From Thermovenabulum gondwanense (GTDB lineage: Bacteria > Bacillota > Thermosediminibacteria > Thermosediminibacterales > Thermosediminibacteraceae), in NCBI RefSeq assembly GCF_001601575.1, contig NZ_LOHZ01000042.1, forward strand, positions 62,001 through 126,000: a stretch of DNA of 64,000 nucleotides, in the 5' to 3' direction. The translations under genes and the position numbers were made by a program. Under the pieces are notes generated by a model. That model saw nothing but the letters and a program-made list of their open reading frames with translations. It ran no database searches and was not told the origin of the DNA. Positions 22,980 through 31,910 of the stretch are shown in pieces (the first letter of the stretch is position 1; each line of letters opens with the position of its first letter).

Positions 22980-24971
22980 TTATTGAATAGACTTTTTAAG
23001 AAGATCTCCAAAAATTTCTCCAATAGTAATTTTTAGACCTTCTTCCTTTACTTCTTCTTTCGGATCTTGTATTTTCCTTGAATCTTTATTTTCCTCTTCA
23101 AGAGCCTCTTTTATACTTAAACTTATCTTTTTTTCTTTTGGATTTATTTCTAATACCTTTACTTTTACCATATCCCCTACCTTAAAAACTTCCTGAGGAT
23201 GTTTAATCTTTTGTTTTGAAATCTGGGATATATGAACCAGTCCTTCTACTCCCGGTTGTAATTCTACAAAAGCTCCAAAATTAGTTAATTTAACCACTTT
23301 GCCCTCAACCACATTCCCCTCATGTAATTTTTTATCAACTTCTGTCCACGGATCCTTTGCTAACTGCTTTAGCCCTAAGGATATTTTACCTTTTTCCTTA
23401 TCAATCTTCAAAACTTTAACTTTTACCTCTTGCCCCGGAGTTAATATTTCCGAAGGATGTTTTACTTTGCCATAGGACAAATCAGAAATATGAATCATCC
23501 CATCATAGCCACCAATATCTACAAAAGCACCAAAATCAGCTATCCTTTTTACAGTACCCGTTATAATATCCCCTTCTTTAATTTTATCCCATATTTGATT
23601 CTTTGTTTTTTCTCTTTCTTCTTCTAAAAAAGCCTTACGGGACAAAACTATTCGTTTTTGCTCTTTATCAATTTCTATAATTTTAAACTTTAAGGTTTGA
23701 CCAATGTAATCTGAAAGATCCTGAACATACTTAAAATCCATGTGGGAAGCCGGAATAAATGCCCTTATATTAAAAACCCTGGCAAGAGCACCACCTTTAA
23801 CAATCTCTTCAACTGTCGCATCCACAGTTTCTTTTTCGTTATAGGCTTTTTCTACATTTTCCCACCCAACAATATAATCCGCCCTTTTCTTGGAAAGGAT
23901 TAAATTCCCCTCTCTATCTTCGGGGTTCAATACAAATACCTTTATATGTTCTCCCTCTTTAACAACATCAAGAGGAGAATTTACGGGCTTATGAGATACT
24001 TCGTTTAATGGTATAATTCCGTCTTGCTTAGCCCCTATATCTACTATTACTTCTTTATCCGTAACTTTAACTACCCTTCCATCGAGAATTAGACCCTTCC
24101 TAATTTCCGTTTCATGATTTTCATCAAATTGTTTTGCTATTTCTTCCATTTTATTTACTACCTCCTTTATAATCCAATCAGGTGTTGAAGCACCTGCTGT
24201 TATACCCACTTTATCTGTTTCTTTAAACCAATCTTTTTTTATTTCCTCCGCGGTTTCAATATGGTAAACCCTTGCTCCCTCTTTTTCACAAATAACTGCA
24301 AGTTTATTTGTATTGGCACTGTTTTTCCCTCCTATTACGAGCATTACATCCACCATTTTTGCCAGTTTTTTTGCAGCATCCTGCCGTTTTGCGGTAGCGT
24401 CACACCGGGTATTATAAAATTCTACTATTTCTCCCTTTTGATTCAATATTTCCATTATTTTATCTACATTTTCCTGGGTTTGAGTAGTTTGAACCACTAC
24501 AGCAGCCTTGTCAAAGTTATCCACTTTTTCAGCTTCACTTTTATTTTCCACCACAACACATTTTCCAAAGCAATGTCCTTTAATACCAATAACTTCTGGA
24601 TGATCTTTTTCACCAATAATAATAAGCATAAGGCCTTTTTTAGAAATTTCCTCCGCGATTTTATGAACCCTCTTAACAAATGGGCAAGTAGCATCAATTA
24701 CATTTATTACTTTATCTTTTAATAATTTTTCTAATCCCGGTTCTATTCCGTGGGTTCTGATGACAACATTTCTCTTTCTTTCGGAATCAAGATCATTTAG
24801 TTCTATTGGCTTTATCCCTTTTTGGGTAAAATACTCTACCACTTGAGGATTATGTATTATAGGCCCAAGTGTATAGGCCTCCTCTCCATTTTTTACCATA
24901 TTCTCCAATATACCAACAGCCCTTTTTACTCCAAAACAAAATCCCGAATAATCAGCAATGTAAATTTTCAT
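22980..24971 (-). CDS. ispH: fusion of IspH (HMBPP reductase) and ribosomal protein S1-like domains
   Basis: A 663-aa two-part protein. Residues 1 to about 280 are IspH, the [4Fe-4S] enzyme for the last step of the MEP isoprenoid pathway, with cluster cysteines Cys12 (GFCFGVKRAV), one near 96 (ATCPFVKRVH) and one near 194 (NTRCDATAKRQ). From about 300 to 640 there are four S1 RNA-binding domains, for example GRVVKVTDKEVIVDIG, then GTVKRIADFGAFVDIGGYDGMIHIS, as in ribosomal protein S1. This fusion is known from Clostridia and Thermoanaerobacter relatives, so it is not a sequencing artefact. It lies between plsC and fni. Whether the two halves stay joined in the cell is not known from sequence. 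Confidence 0.95.
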   Translation of the reverse strand: MKIYIADYSGFCFGVKRAVGILENMVKNGEEAYTLGPIIHNPQVVEYFTQKGIKPIELNDLDSERKRNVVIRTHGIEPGLEKLLKDKVINVIDATCPFVKRVHKIAEEISKKGLMLIIIGEKDHPEVIGIKGHCFGKCVVVENKSEAEKVDNFDKAAVVVQTTQTQENVDKIMEILNQKGEIVEFYNTRCDATAKRQDAAKKLAKMVDVMLVIGGKNSANTNKLAVICEKEGARVYHIETAEEIKKDWFKETDKVGITAGASTPDWIIKEVVNKMEEIAKQFDENHETEIRKGLILDGRVVKVTDKEVIVDIGAKQDGIIPLNEVSHKPVNSPLDVVKEGEHIKVFVLNPEDREGNLILSKKRADYIVGWENVEKAYNEKETVDATVEEIVKGGALARVFNIRAFIPASHMDFKYVQDLSDYIGQTLKFKIIEIDKEQKRIVLSRKAFLEEEREKTKNQIWDKIKEGDIITGTVKRIADFGAFVDIGGYDGMIHISDLSYGKVKHPSEILTPGQEVKVKVLKIDKEKGKISLGLKQLAKDPWTEVDKKLHEGNVVEGKVVKLTNFGAFVELQPGVEGLVHISQISKQKIKHPQEVFKVGDMVKVKVLEINPKEKKISLSIKEALEEENKDSRKIQDPKEEVKEEGLKITIGEIFGDLLKKSIQ

Positions 24972-25002
24972 AATTTCACATCCCGAAATTTATTCTAATA
25001 TT

Positions 25003-25584
25003 TTAAGACACAAGTAATTGCTCAACTTTTTTAAATAATTCAATACTTAATTCGTTAATTTTTTCCGAACTATATTTTTCATTTTTACTTTCAAAAACTA
25101 TAGGCTCTCCAATAATAAGCTGAACTTTTGAAAAAAATTTGTAATTTCCTTTAATCGCCACAGGTACAAGTTTTAAGTTTTCCGTTTTTATGGCAAAAAG
25201 AGCTATACCCGGTTCGGGATCTTTTAACATACCATCTTTACTCCTGGTACCCTCCGGGAAAATACCCAGGACTTTTCCTTCTTTTAATACCTGTAGGGCT
25301 TTTCTAATTGCTTTTCTGTCCGGAGCCCCTCTATTTACGGGAAATGCGTACAAATTCCTCAGGATAAAACCAAAAACAGGATATTTAAAAAGTTCAATTT
25401 TTGCCATAAAATTTACCGTTCTATCCAGCATACAGCCTATTAAAATAGGATCCCAAAAACTTTTATGATTAGAATAAACGATAACAGGGCCATCCTTCGG
25501 AAAATTTTCTCTTCCCAAAACCTCAATTCGGAAAAAGATCAAAAGGATTATTTTACATAATAACTTTGCAATTCTATATAACAT
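25003..25584 (-). CDS. plsC: 1-acyl-sn-glycerol-3-phosphate acyltransferase
   Basis: A 193-aa membrane-associated acyltransferase with the catalytic NHxxxxD motif as NHKSFWD (His40, Asp45) and the glycerol-phosphate-binding FPEGTRSKDG near residue 115. It transfers an acyl chain to lysophosphatidic acid, making phosphatidic acid. One hydrophobic segment at residues 4-20 may anchor it. It lies 4 nt after cmk and 31 nt before ispH-rpsA, the conserved clostridial order cmk-plsC-ispH. Confidence 0.92.
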   Translation of the reverse strand: MLYRIAKLLCKIILLIFFRIEVLGRENFPKDGPVIVYSNHKSFWDPILIGCMLDRTVNFMAKIELFKYPVFGFILRNLYAFPVNRGAPDRKAIRKALQVLKEGKVLGIFPEGTRSKDGMLKDPEPGIALFAIKTENLKLVPVAIKGNYKFFSKVQLIIGEPIVFESKNEKYSSEKINELSIELFKKVEQLLVS

Positions 25585-25588
25585 CCTT

Positions 25589-26239
25589 TTACCCCTTTTT
25601 AATATATTCCATCAATTCCTTAACCACCGTATTAATATCCTTATCCGTTGTGTCAATTTCTACCGCATCTTCTGCTTTCTTAAAAGGTGAGCATTCTCTT
25701 TCGGCATCATTTTTATCCCTTCTTATTATCTCCTCTTTGACCTCTTGAAAACTTTTAAAAACACCTTTTTTTAATAATTCATTGTATCTTCTTATCGCTC
25801 TTTCTTCAATGTTTGCGGTTAAAAAAAATTTATAATCGGCATCCGGAAGAACCACGGTGCCAATATCTCGACCGTCCATTACTACCCCCTGCTCGGCAGC
25901 CATTTTTCTTTGAAGCATTACTAATCTTTCTCTTACTTCAGGTATACTGGCTGTAATCGATACTTTTTCATCTATTTCAGGTTTTCTTATTTCCTCCGTC
26001 ACATCCATTCCGTCCAGATAAATCCTGCCTTTATCGAATATTATTTGAGAGTTTTCTGCTATATCAATAATATCTTTTGTACTAAACCTTCCTGATTGTA
26101 AGGCCTTAAAAGTAATTGCTCTGTACATGGCACCCGTATCTATGTATAAGAGAGAGAGCTTTTCAGCTAAAATCTTGGCTATAGTACTTTTACCCGAGCC
26201 GGCGGGGCCATCTATAGCTATCTTTAAACTTTTACCCAA
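25589..26239 (-). CDS. cmk: cytidylate kinase
   Basis: A 216-aa NMP kinase. The P-loop GPAGSGKST is at residues 11-19, the CMP-binding region includes DTGAMYRAIT and MDGRDIGTVVLPDA near residue 150, and the lid has RRYNELLKKG. It phosphorylates CMP and dCMP. It lies 12 nt after aroH and 4 nt before plsC, so it is part of a tightly packed operon. Confidence 0.95.
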   Translation of the reverse strand: MGKSLKIAIDGPAGSGKSTIAKILAEKLSLLYIDTGAMYRAITFKALQSGRFSTKDIIDIAENSQIIFDKGRIYLDGMDVTEEIRKPEIDEKVSITASIPEVRERLVMLQRKMAAEQGVVMDGRDIGTVVLPDADYKFFLTANIEERAIRRYNELLKKGVFKSFQEVKEEIIRRDKNDAERECSPFKKAEDAVEIDTTDKDINTVVKELMEYIKKG

Positions 26240-26251
26240 AACCTACCCCCC

Positions 26252-26608
26252 TTATAAATCCGGTCTTAACCTTTTTGCTTCTTTTAGATATACATGTTTT
26301 ATTTCTTCTGGTTTTTTATCAGAATTAAATACCATTAATATGCGTATACATCTTTTTAAATCTTCCGGAACTTTCATATGAGAAAAATCCAACAATGGAA
26401 CATATTTCATTCCCATTTCTCTTGCAGCTTGCGCCGGAAATGCTGCATCTAAATCATCAGTAGCACTAAAAAGTATAAAGCATATTTCTTCTATGTCCAC
26501 CTGATTTTTTTCAATCATTTCTCTCAATAATTCCTTTGTTGAATTTATTATCTCTTCTTTTGAGTTTGAATTTACGGTAATGGCTCCTCTAATACCTCTA
26601 ATCTTCAT
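26252..26608 (-). CDS. aroH: chorismate mutase, AroH class
   Basis: A 118-aa trimeric-type chorismate mutase, which converts chorismate to prephenate. Family features are MKIRGIRGAITV with the active-site Arg, the ICFILFSATDDLDAAFPAQAAR stretch (Arg90-equivalent region lies later at KRCIRILM), and VYLKEAKRLRPDL at the C-terminus, very close to Bacillus AroH in length and layout. It lies 8 nt after the flavoprotein gene and 12 nt before cmk. Chorismate mutase just upstream of cmk is common in Clostridia and Bacillus relatives. Confidence 0.94.
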   Translation of the reverse strand: MKIRGIRGAITVNSNSKEEIINSTKELLREMIEKNQVDIEEICFILFSATDDLDAAFPAQAAREMGMKYVPLLDFSHMKVPEDLKRCIRILMVFNSDKKPEEIKHVYLKEAKRLRPDL

Positions 26609-26616
26609 TTTCTCAC

Positions 26617-27858
26617 CTAACCCTCTTTACAGGCATTAACACCTGCTAAATAGCCCGTAGAAAAAGCAGCCTGTAAATTAAATCCTCCTGTGTAACCATC
26701 TATATCAATTACTTCACCGGCAAAGTAAAGCCCTTTTACTAATTTGGATTCCATTGTTTTTGGATTTATTTCTTTTACACTAACTCCGCCTCGAGTAACT
26801 ATGGCTTCTTTTTCCCGGCATCCTATAACTGTAAGTTTAAAGTTAGACAAAAGTTCTACCAGTTTCATTCTTTCTTCCTTGCTGATTTGATTGACAGGTT
26901 TTTCGGCTGAAATACCCGAAAGTTTAATAATTATCGGAATGAGCTTTTTGGGTAAAAGATCGTCTAAGGAATTTTTGTAAAGCTTCCTGCTATATTTTTC
27001 AAAGTCCCTACAAACTCTTTCATAGATTTTTTCCGAAGTTAAAGCTGGCTTCAAATTAATGGAAATAATCACTTCTTTATTCTCTTTTAAATAATCTACT
27101 ATTTCTCGGCTAATTGTTAAAATTACAGGGCCCGATACTCCGTAATGAGTAAATAACATTTCTCCAAATTCAGAATTAATTTTTATTCCATTATAGAAAG
27201 AAGTAACTTCAACATTTTTAAGACTAAGCCCCTGTAAATCTTTTACCCAATTCTCCTTTGTTATAAGGGGAACCAGCGAAGGTCTTAAATCCACAATGGT
27301 GTGACCCAACCTTCTTGCGATTTCATAGCCATCCCCGGTGGAACCGGTAGAAGGATAAGAAAGTCCTCCCGTTGCTATAATTACTGCATCAAAGGGAATA
27401 TATTCCTCTTTTTCATATAATTCTATTCCCGAAACTTTGCCGTTTGAAACTTTTACTTCCTTTACCCTTGAATTTAATCTTAAAACGACGCCTTTTTTTT
27501 CTAAGGCTCCTTTTAAAGCCACCACCACATCCTCAGATTTATCCGAAACAGGAAAAACTCTTCCACCTCTTTCAACCTTTGTTTTGACACCGAGTTTTTC
27601 CATAAAATTTATTAAATCGATATTGGAAAAACTATTGAGGGCACTGTATAAAAATTTACCGTTTCCGGGTATGTTTTCAATAATTTCTCTTACATCCTTA
27701 ATATTCGTTAAATTACACCGACCTTTGCCGGAAATTAATATCTTCCTTCCTAAATTATGGTTTCTTTCAAATAAAGTCACATCAGTATTTATTGTTTTGG
27801 CAAAATAAGCTGCTATTAGCCCAGCAGCTCCTCCTCCAACTACAGCTATCTTTTTCAT
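26617..27858 (-). CDS. NAD(P)/FAD-dependent oxidoreductase, BaiN/HI0933 family
   Basis: A 413-aa flavoprotein with an N-terminal dinucleotide motif GGGAAGL at residues 8-14, the RKILISGKGRCNLTN signature of the HI0933/BaiN/RdsA family near residue 38 and a C-terminal FAD motif GLYFAGEVIDIDGYTGGFNLQ. The family includes BaiN, proposed in bile-acid dehydroxylation, but most members are of unknown substrate. It starts with a short gap after the unknown 153-aa gene and leads into aroH-cmk-plsC-ispH; the operon position is conserved but gives no substrate. Confidence 0.88.
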   Translation of the reverse strand: MKKIAVVGGGAAGLIAAYFAKTINTDVTLFERNHNLGRKILISGKGRCNLTNIKDVREIIENIPGNGKFLYSALNSFSNIDLINFMEKLGVKTKVERGGRVFPVSDKSEDVVVALKGALEKKGVVLRLNSRVKEVKVSNGKVSGIELYEKEEYIPFDAVIIATGGLSYPSTGSTGDGYEIARRLGHTIVDLRPSLVPLITKENWVKDLQGLSLKNVEVTSFYNGIKINSEFGEMLFTHYGVSGPVILTISREIVDYLKENKEVIISINLKPALTSEKIYERVCRDFEKYSRKLYKNSLDDLLPKKLIPIIIKLSGISAEKPVNQISKEERMKLVELLSNFKLTVIGCREKEAIVTRGGVSVKEINPKTMESKLVKGLYFAGEVIDIDGYTGGFNLQAAFSTGYLAGVNACKEG

Positions 27859-27883
27859 TTTTTTTACCGTCCATACAGTATAA

Positions 27884-28345
27884 TCACTTTTTTAATCTTT
27901 TTGCAAAATAAATGAGTTGGGACCTGAACTCCTCTCCCATCTTAAAGAGGATTCTTTCCAAATCCTTATTGGTTATAATCATCTGCGGAGGTTCAAGTAT
28001 TTCTATTTTCCGAAACTCTTCCCTCATAATAAATTTAACCATATCTTCGATGGAATCGGCCGTAATAGTTAGAATAGCTGGAGCATATGCCACCTTTTCA
28101 CCTATTAAATCATCAAAAATTACATATGGTTCTGCAGAAATATCATAGTCTTCTAAAATGATTCCCTGCATAGGCATATTCTTTAAAAGCGTAACCTGTT
28201 CTTCTCGTATCATCTGGGCAACCTGTTCTACGGGACGACTACCAAATAGAAATCTACCGGGTTTATACTCACCTCTAAAGTCTAATCGGACTTTGAATCT
28301 TATTTTACTTTGCACCACTTCATCTCCCAGCATTATCTTAACCAT
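27884..28345 (-). CDS. conserved protein of unknown function (153 aa)
   Basis: Not recognised. A soluble, charged protein with alternating strands and helices. It includes RFKVRLDFRGEYKPGRFLFGSRPVEQVAQMI and a long C-terminal helix FRSQLIYFAKRLKK. No signal peptide, cysteine cluster or nucleotide motif is visible. The start ATG follows GGAGGTTTAT. It lies between the ABC ATPase gene (15 nt) and the BaiN-type flavoprotein gene (25 nt) and is almost certainly translated. Nothing in the sequence points to a specific role. Confidence 0.7.
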   Translation of the reverse strand: MVKIMLGDEVVQSKIRFKVRLDFRGEYKPGRFLFGSRPVEQVAQMIREEQVTLLKNMPMQGIILEDYDISAEPYVIFDDLIGEKVAYAPAILTITADSIEDMVKFIMREEFRKIEILEPPQMIITNKDLERILFKMGEEFRSQLIYFAKRLKK

Positions 28346-28360
28346 ATAAACCTCCGACTT

Positions 28361-29611
28361 TTAAAAATAATAATTAAGTTCTTCAACAGAATTAACTAAA
28401 ATACTCTTTTCTTTCATCCTATTATATATTTCCTCTGCTTTTCCGCTGGTAAAATCTCTTTCCTTTATCGGAGTTTCTTCAACTATAAAGATCTTCTTTT
28501 CTTTTTCGATTAATTTTTCAAGGAGTTGAAGGTTTTTCAAATTCCCAGATCCAAAAGGTGTATTGACCAGAATAATTGCATCTGCTTTCATCATTAATTC
28601 CAAATTGAGTTTTGCATTTTTCTCCGATATGGGTGAAAAGGGAGTTTCTTCTACTACTTGAATATTTAATGCTTTTGCAATCTTCCAATCGCTATCTCCA
28701 ATATTAAGTACCCCGCAGGATATATCATAATTTTTTTTCTCCAACAACATCATTACCTTTTCTCCGGTTCCTCCGCCGCAGATAACGTGCACTCTTTTCA
28801 TCGGGCTCTTTTTTCCCTGATTTTCTATAACTTTTCCATAAGTTATAAGAAGCGGAGCACCTTTTTCAGTAAAACCTGAAACGAAGGACTCTACTCCAAA
28901 TACTTCTTTTATATTTTCTGCAGTTATTACTTCCTTAGGAGTTCCGAATTTAAATATCTTACCTTCTTTTAAAATTAGTATTTTATCGCAGAAAGTTGAA
29001 GCAATATTTATATCATGCAAAGTTGCAATTATAATAATATTTCTCGTTTTAGAAATATCCTTTAAAATCCCCATTACTTCCCATTTATATTTAATATCCA
29101 GATGAGATACGGGTTCATCCAAAAGAAGAATTTTCGGTTGCTGAGTTAATGCTCTGGCTATCAAAACCCTTTGTCTTTCTCCACCGCTTAAATGGGTAAT
29201 AAAATTATGCTTTAAATTATAAACTCCTACGGCCTCCATCGATTTTTCAGCAATAAAATAATCTTCTTCTTTTTCCCTTTCCAGTGCTTTAAGATAAGGA
29301 GTTCTTCCCATTAAAACTATTTCTTCTACGGTAAAGTCATAATTTATTTGGGTATCTTGTGGAACCGTTGCTATTATCTTTGCAAGGGATTGAATCGATA
29401 ACTTTTTTATATTTTCGTTATCAATAAAAATGCAACCTTTTTGGGGTAAAAGCCAACGGTTAAGGTTTTTTAATAAAGTAGTTTTACCTGAGCCGTTTGG
29501 CCCCAAAATACCTATAAACTCCCCCGGATATACTTCAAAATTTATTTCTTCCAATATTTTTTTATCTTCATAATAAAAGGATAAATTATCCACCTTTAAT
29601 TTATATTTCAT
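28361..29611 (-). CDS. ABC transporter ATPase (iron/cobalamin FecE type) with an added C-terminal domain
   Basis: A 416-aa protein. Residues 1 to about 250 are an importer ATPase of the Fe-siderophore/heme/cobalamin group: Walker A GPNGSGKTT at 37-45, Q-loop PQDTQINYDF, signature HLSGGERQRVLIARAL near 145, Walker B ILLLDEPVSHLD near 168. Residues about 265-416 form a second domain starting KRVHVICGGGTGEKVM, with a Rossmann-like pattern (GVLNIGDSDW, ADAIILVNTPFGSG), not a usual transporter part. Start: ATG at 29611 after GGGTGA; a start 9 codons earlier would overlap speB. No permease or binding protein is nearby, so it is an orphan ATPase in a polyamine operon. Confidence 0.85.
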   Translation of the reverse strand: MKYKLKVDNLSFYYEDKKILEEINFEVYPGEFIGILGPNGSGKTTLLKNLNRWLLPQKGCIFIDNENIKKLSIQSLAKIIATVPQDTQINYDFTVEEIVLMGRTPYLKALEREKEEDYFIAEKSMEAVGVYNLKHNFITHLSGGERQRVLIARALTQQPKILLLDEPVSHLDIKYKWEVMGILKDISKTRNIIIIATLHDINIASTFCDKILILKEGKIFKFGTPKEVITAENIKEVFGVESFVSGFTEKGAPLLITYGKVIENQGKKSPMKRVHVICGGGTGEKVMMLLEKKNYDISCGVLNIGDSDWKIAKALNIQVVEETPFSPISEKNAKLNLELMMKADAIILVNTPFGSGNLKNLQLLEKLIEKEKKIFIVEETPIKERDFTSGKAEEIYNRMKEKSILVNSVEELNYYF

Positions 29612-29625
29612 ACTTTCACCCGCAT

Positions 29626-30489
29626 TTAACATATACAAAGAAGCACTTCTCTTAAAATCTTTGCAGCAAGCAGGGAAGTCCTTTCAGATAAATCGTTGAT
29701 GGGAGATACCTCCACAATATCGAAACCTACAATATTTAACTTTTTAAAGTAGGGGATTAGATCAAAGAAATCCTTCGAGGTACAGCCCCCGGGCTCTGGT
29801 GTTCCGGTACCGGGAGCATAGGAAGGATCAAATACATCTATGTCCAATGTAATGTATAAAGGATAATTTTTGAATTCATCAAATTTATTCATGAATCCTT
29901 CCTTCACTTCTGCAAAGCTTAAAAAACCGTGCTGTTTTATATATTCGAACTCTTCTTTTATTCCTGATCTGATTCCAAATTGATAAAGTCTTTTATCTTT
30001 GAGATGCTCGCATGCACGTCTTAATACGGTAGCATGGGAAAATTTTTCTCCAAAAAACTCGTCTCTGAGGTCTGCATGAGCGTCAAAATGTAAAACTGCA
30101 AGTTCCGGATATTTCTCCGCAACCTTTTTTATTAAAGGAAAACTAATTAAATGTTCTCCTCCTAAAAACACGGGAATTTTGTTGTCCTCCAAAATATTTT
30201 CCGCCGATTTCTCGATTATTTTTAAACTTTTTTCTACATTACCAAAGGGTAAATCCAAATCTCCCGCATCAAAGTAATTTTTATTATTTAAAGATTCATC
30301 AAGGTAAGGGCTGTAATCTTCCAACCCGTATGATACTTCTCTTATTTTTCTTGGTCCCATCCTGGTGCCGGGCCTGAAACTTACCGTAAAATCCATCGGG
30401 ACTCCCACAATTACAGCCTTACTTTTCTCATAATCTTCTTTAGCTCTAAGAAATCCCGAGGTCTTGAGATAAAGTTCCTTTTGGAGCAA
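29626..30489 (-). CDS. speB: agmatinase (arginase/ureohydrolase family)
   Basis: A 287-aa ureohydrolase. Manganese ligands are seen in FLGGEHL near residue 105, HFDAHADLRDE near residue 128 and DIDVFDPSYAPGTGTPEPGG near residue 210. Agmatinase splits agmatine to putrescine and urea. It lies 14 nt after speE, so putrescine made here can be used directly to make spermidine. Agmatinase is preferred over arginase or formiminoglutamase because of this pairing. The start is TTG after GGAGAG. Confidence 0.92.
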   Translation of the reverse strand: MLQKELYLKTSGFLRAKEDYEKSKAVIVGVPMDFTVSFRPGTRMGPRKIREVSYGLEDYSPYLDESLNNKNYFDAGDLDLPFGNVEKSLKIIEKSAENILEDNKIPVFLGGEHLISFPLIKKVAEKYPELAVLHFDAHADLRDEFFGEKFSHATVLRRACEHLKDKRLYQFGIRSGIKEEFEYIKQHGFLSFAEVKEGFMNKFDEFKNYPLYITLDIDVFDPSYAPGTGTPEPGGCTSKDFFDLIPYFKKLNIVGFDIVEVSPINDLSERTSLLAAKILREVLLCIC

Positions 30490-30503
30490 CTTACTCTCCC
30501 CTT

Positions 30504-31328
30504 TTAACCGGAAATTATCTTTTTTACAAATGCCGGAAGAACAAAAGCTGCCTTATGAATTTCCGGTGTATAATATTTAGTGTCAAAATCAATTTTATCA
30601 ACGGTTCTTTCTAAAGGATTAATCTTTTTAGAACCCATTGTAAAAGTCCAAAGAGCTCCGGGATATGTAGGAATGGTAGCAATATAAACATTTGTATATT
30701 TAAAAATTGAGGATACATCTTTATATATTCTCTTTAATAATTCACTGAAAAAGAAAGGTGATTCAGTCTGAGCGACAAAAATTCCATCTTCTGTAAGCGC
30801 TTCATACACGTTGTTGTAAAACTCTTTTGCAAAAAGTCCCACAGCAGGGCCAATAGGGTCGGTAGAATCGATAATTATTATATCGTAAAAGTTTTTCTTG
30901 TCTTTAATAAAAGCTATACCATCTTCACAAAAAATTTTTGCACGTTCATCCTTAAAGGCTACACTCAATTCGGGAAAATAATTTTTGGCAGCTTCGATTA
31001 CCCCTTCGTCAATTTCCACAAGGTGAGCTTCTTCCACCGGGTGCTTTAAAATTTCCCTTAAAGTACCTCCATCTCCTCCGCCTATAACCAATACCTTTTT
31101 TGCATTTCCATGAGTAAATAAAGGAACGTGAGACATCATTTCATGGTATACAAATTCGTCTTTCATCGTTAGCTGGACCACATCGTCCAGTATCAACATT
31201 CTTCCGCAGTCCTCACTGTCAAAAACTGCCAACTCCTGAAATTTTGTTTTTTCCCTGTGTAACTGCATCCTAATCCTGTAACTCATTTTAACATTTTTTG
31301 ATTGATATTCACTGAACCAGAATTCCAA
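30504..31328 (-). CDS. speE: spermidine synthase
   Basis: A 274-aa aminopropyltransferase with GGGDGGTLREILKH near residue 85 (decarboxylated-SAM binding) and DSTDPIGPA near residue 155 (catalytic Asp). It joins putrescine and the aminopropyl group from decarboxylated SAM. It is first in an operon with speB. The start is TTG, with AAAGGA just upstream. A strong sigma-A promoter lies at 31372-31400. SpeD, which supplies the aminopropyl donor, is encoded 9 kb away. Confidence 0.94.
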   Translation of the reverse strand: MEFWFSEYQSKNVKMSYRIRMQLHREKTKFQELAVFDSEDCGRMLILDDVVQLTMKDEFVYHEMMSHVPLFTHGNAKKVLVIGGGDGGTLREILKHPVEEAHLVEIDEGVIEAAKNYFPELSVAFKDERAKIFCEDGIAFIKDKKNFYDIIIIDSTDPIGPAVGLFAKEFYNNVYEALTEDGIFVAQTESPFFFSELLKRIYKDVSSIFKYTNVYIATIPTYPGALWTFTMGSKKINPLERTVDKIDFDTKYYTPEIHKAAFVLPAFVKKIISG

Positions 31329-31371
31329 TTCCTTTCACTCCTTTTTATATTGCTTCTTTTATATCGGAAAA

Positions 31372-31400
31372 ATTATACCAAATATGGAGAAAATATTCAA
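31372..31400 (-). promoter_or_regulatory. sigma-A promoter of the speE-speB operon
   Basis: Minus strand: TTGAAT (31395-31400), 17 bp, TATAAT (31372-31377). The -10 is a perfect consensus. Confidence 0.8.
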
Positions 31401-31437
31401 ATAGGTTTAAATTACTAAATTTATCCTGTAAAAAGAC

Positions 31438-31896
31438 CTACTTACATTTAATATTTTCAAAAAACTCATTAATATTTAATCGCATAGGAATGAAACTGAG
31501 GGGACAGCTTGAAAGCTGTTTTGATTCGGGACAATTTTCCTGAATTTCACTTCTGTTTGTTTTTCTAAATCCCACTCTCTCAAAAAAGTTTACAGCCTTA
31601 TCCGTAAAAAGAAATAAAGTTTTAATTCCCATTCTATCAGCCAAATTAATTAGAGATCTAACAAGGCCGTCTCCGATACCATGATTTCTAAAATCAGGCA
31701 ATACCGCTACCGAACAGAGAATTCCATATTCACCATAGTTTTCAATCCCTCCCGTTCCTATGACATTCCCGTCTTCTTCAGCAACCATGAAATTGTTTAA
31801 CCATCTTTCCAGATCACAATCACATAATCCGCAATCTTTTATAATTTGTTTTATTTTCTCAAAATCCTCCACTTTTGCCCTTCTGAAGATTAACAA
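31438..31896 (-). CDS. GNAT-family N-acetyltransferase
   Basis: A 152-aa GCN5-type acetyltransferase. The acetyl-CoA loop is LPDFRNHGIGDGLVRSLIN near residue 78, preceded by strand CSVAVLP and followed by LFLFTDKAVNFFERVGF, as in the ArgA/YjcF-like branch. Cysteines cluster near the N-terminus (CGLCDCD), which is not typical. The acceptor is unknown; N-acetylglutamate synthase-like or arsenic-type activities exist in related branches but cannot be assigned. The start is TTG after GGAGGGG. It lies 14 nt after rluB. Confidence 0.82.
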   Translation of the reverse strand: MLIFRRAKVEDFEKIKQIIKDCGLCDCDLERWLNNFMVAEEDGNVIGTGGIENYGEYGILCSVAVLPDFRNHGIGDGLVRSLINLADRMGIKTLFLFTDKAVNFFERVGFRKTNRSEIQENCPESKQLSSCPLSFIPMRLNINEFFENIKCK

Positions 31897-31910
31897 CAGA
31901 AACCCCTCCT

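Noticed and set aside
22980-24971. The IspH–S1 joining as a frameshift or assembly artefact
   Set aside because: The frame is continuous, both parts are complete, and the same fusion is known in Clostridia.
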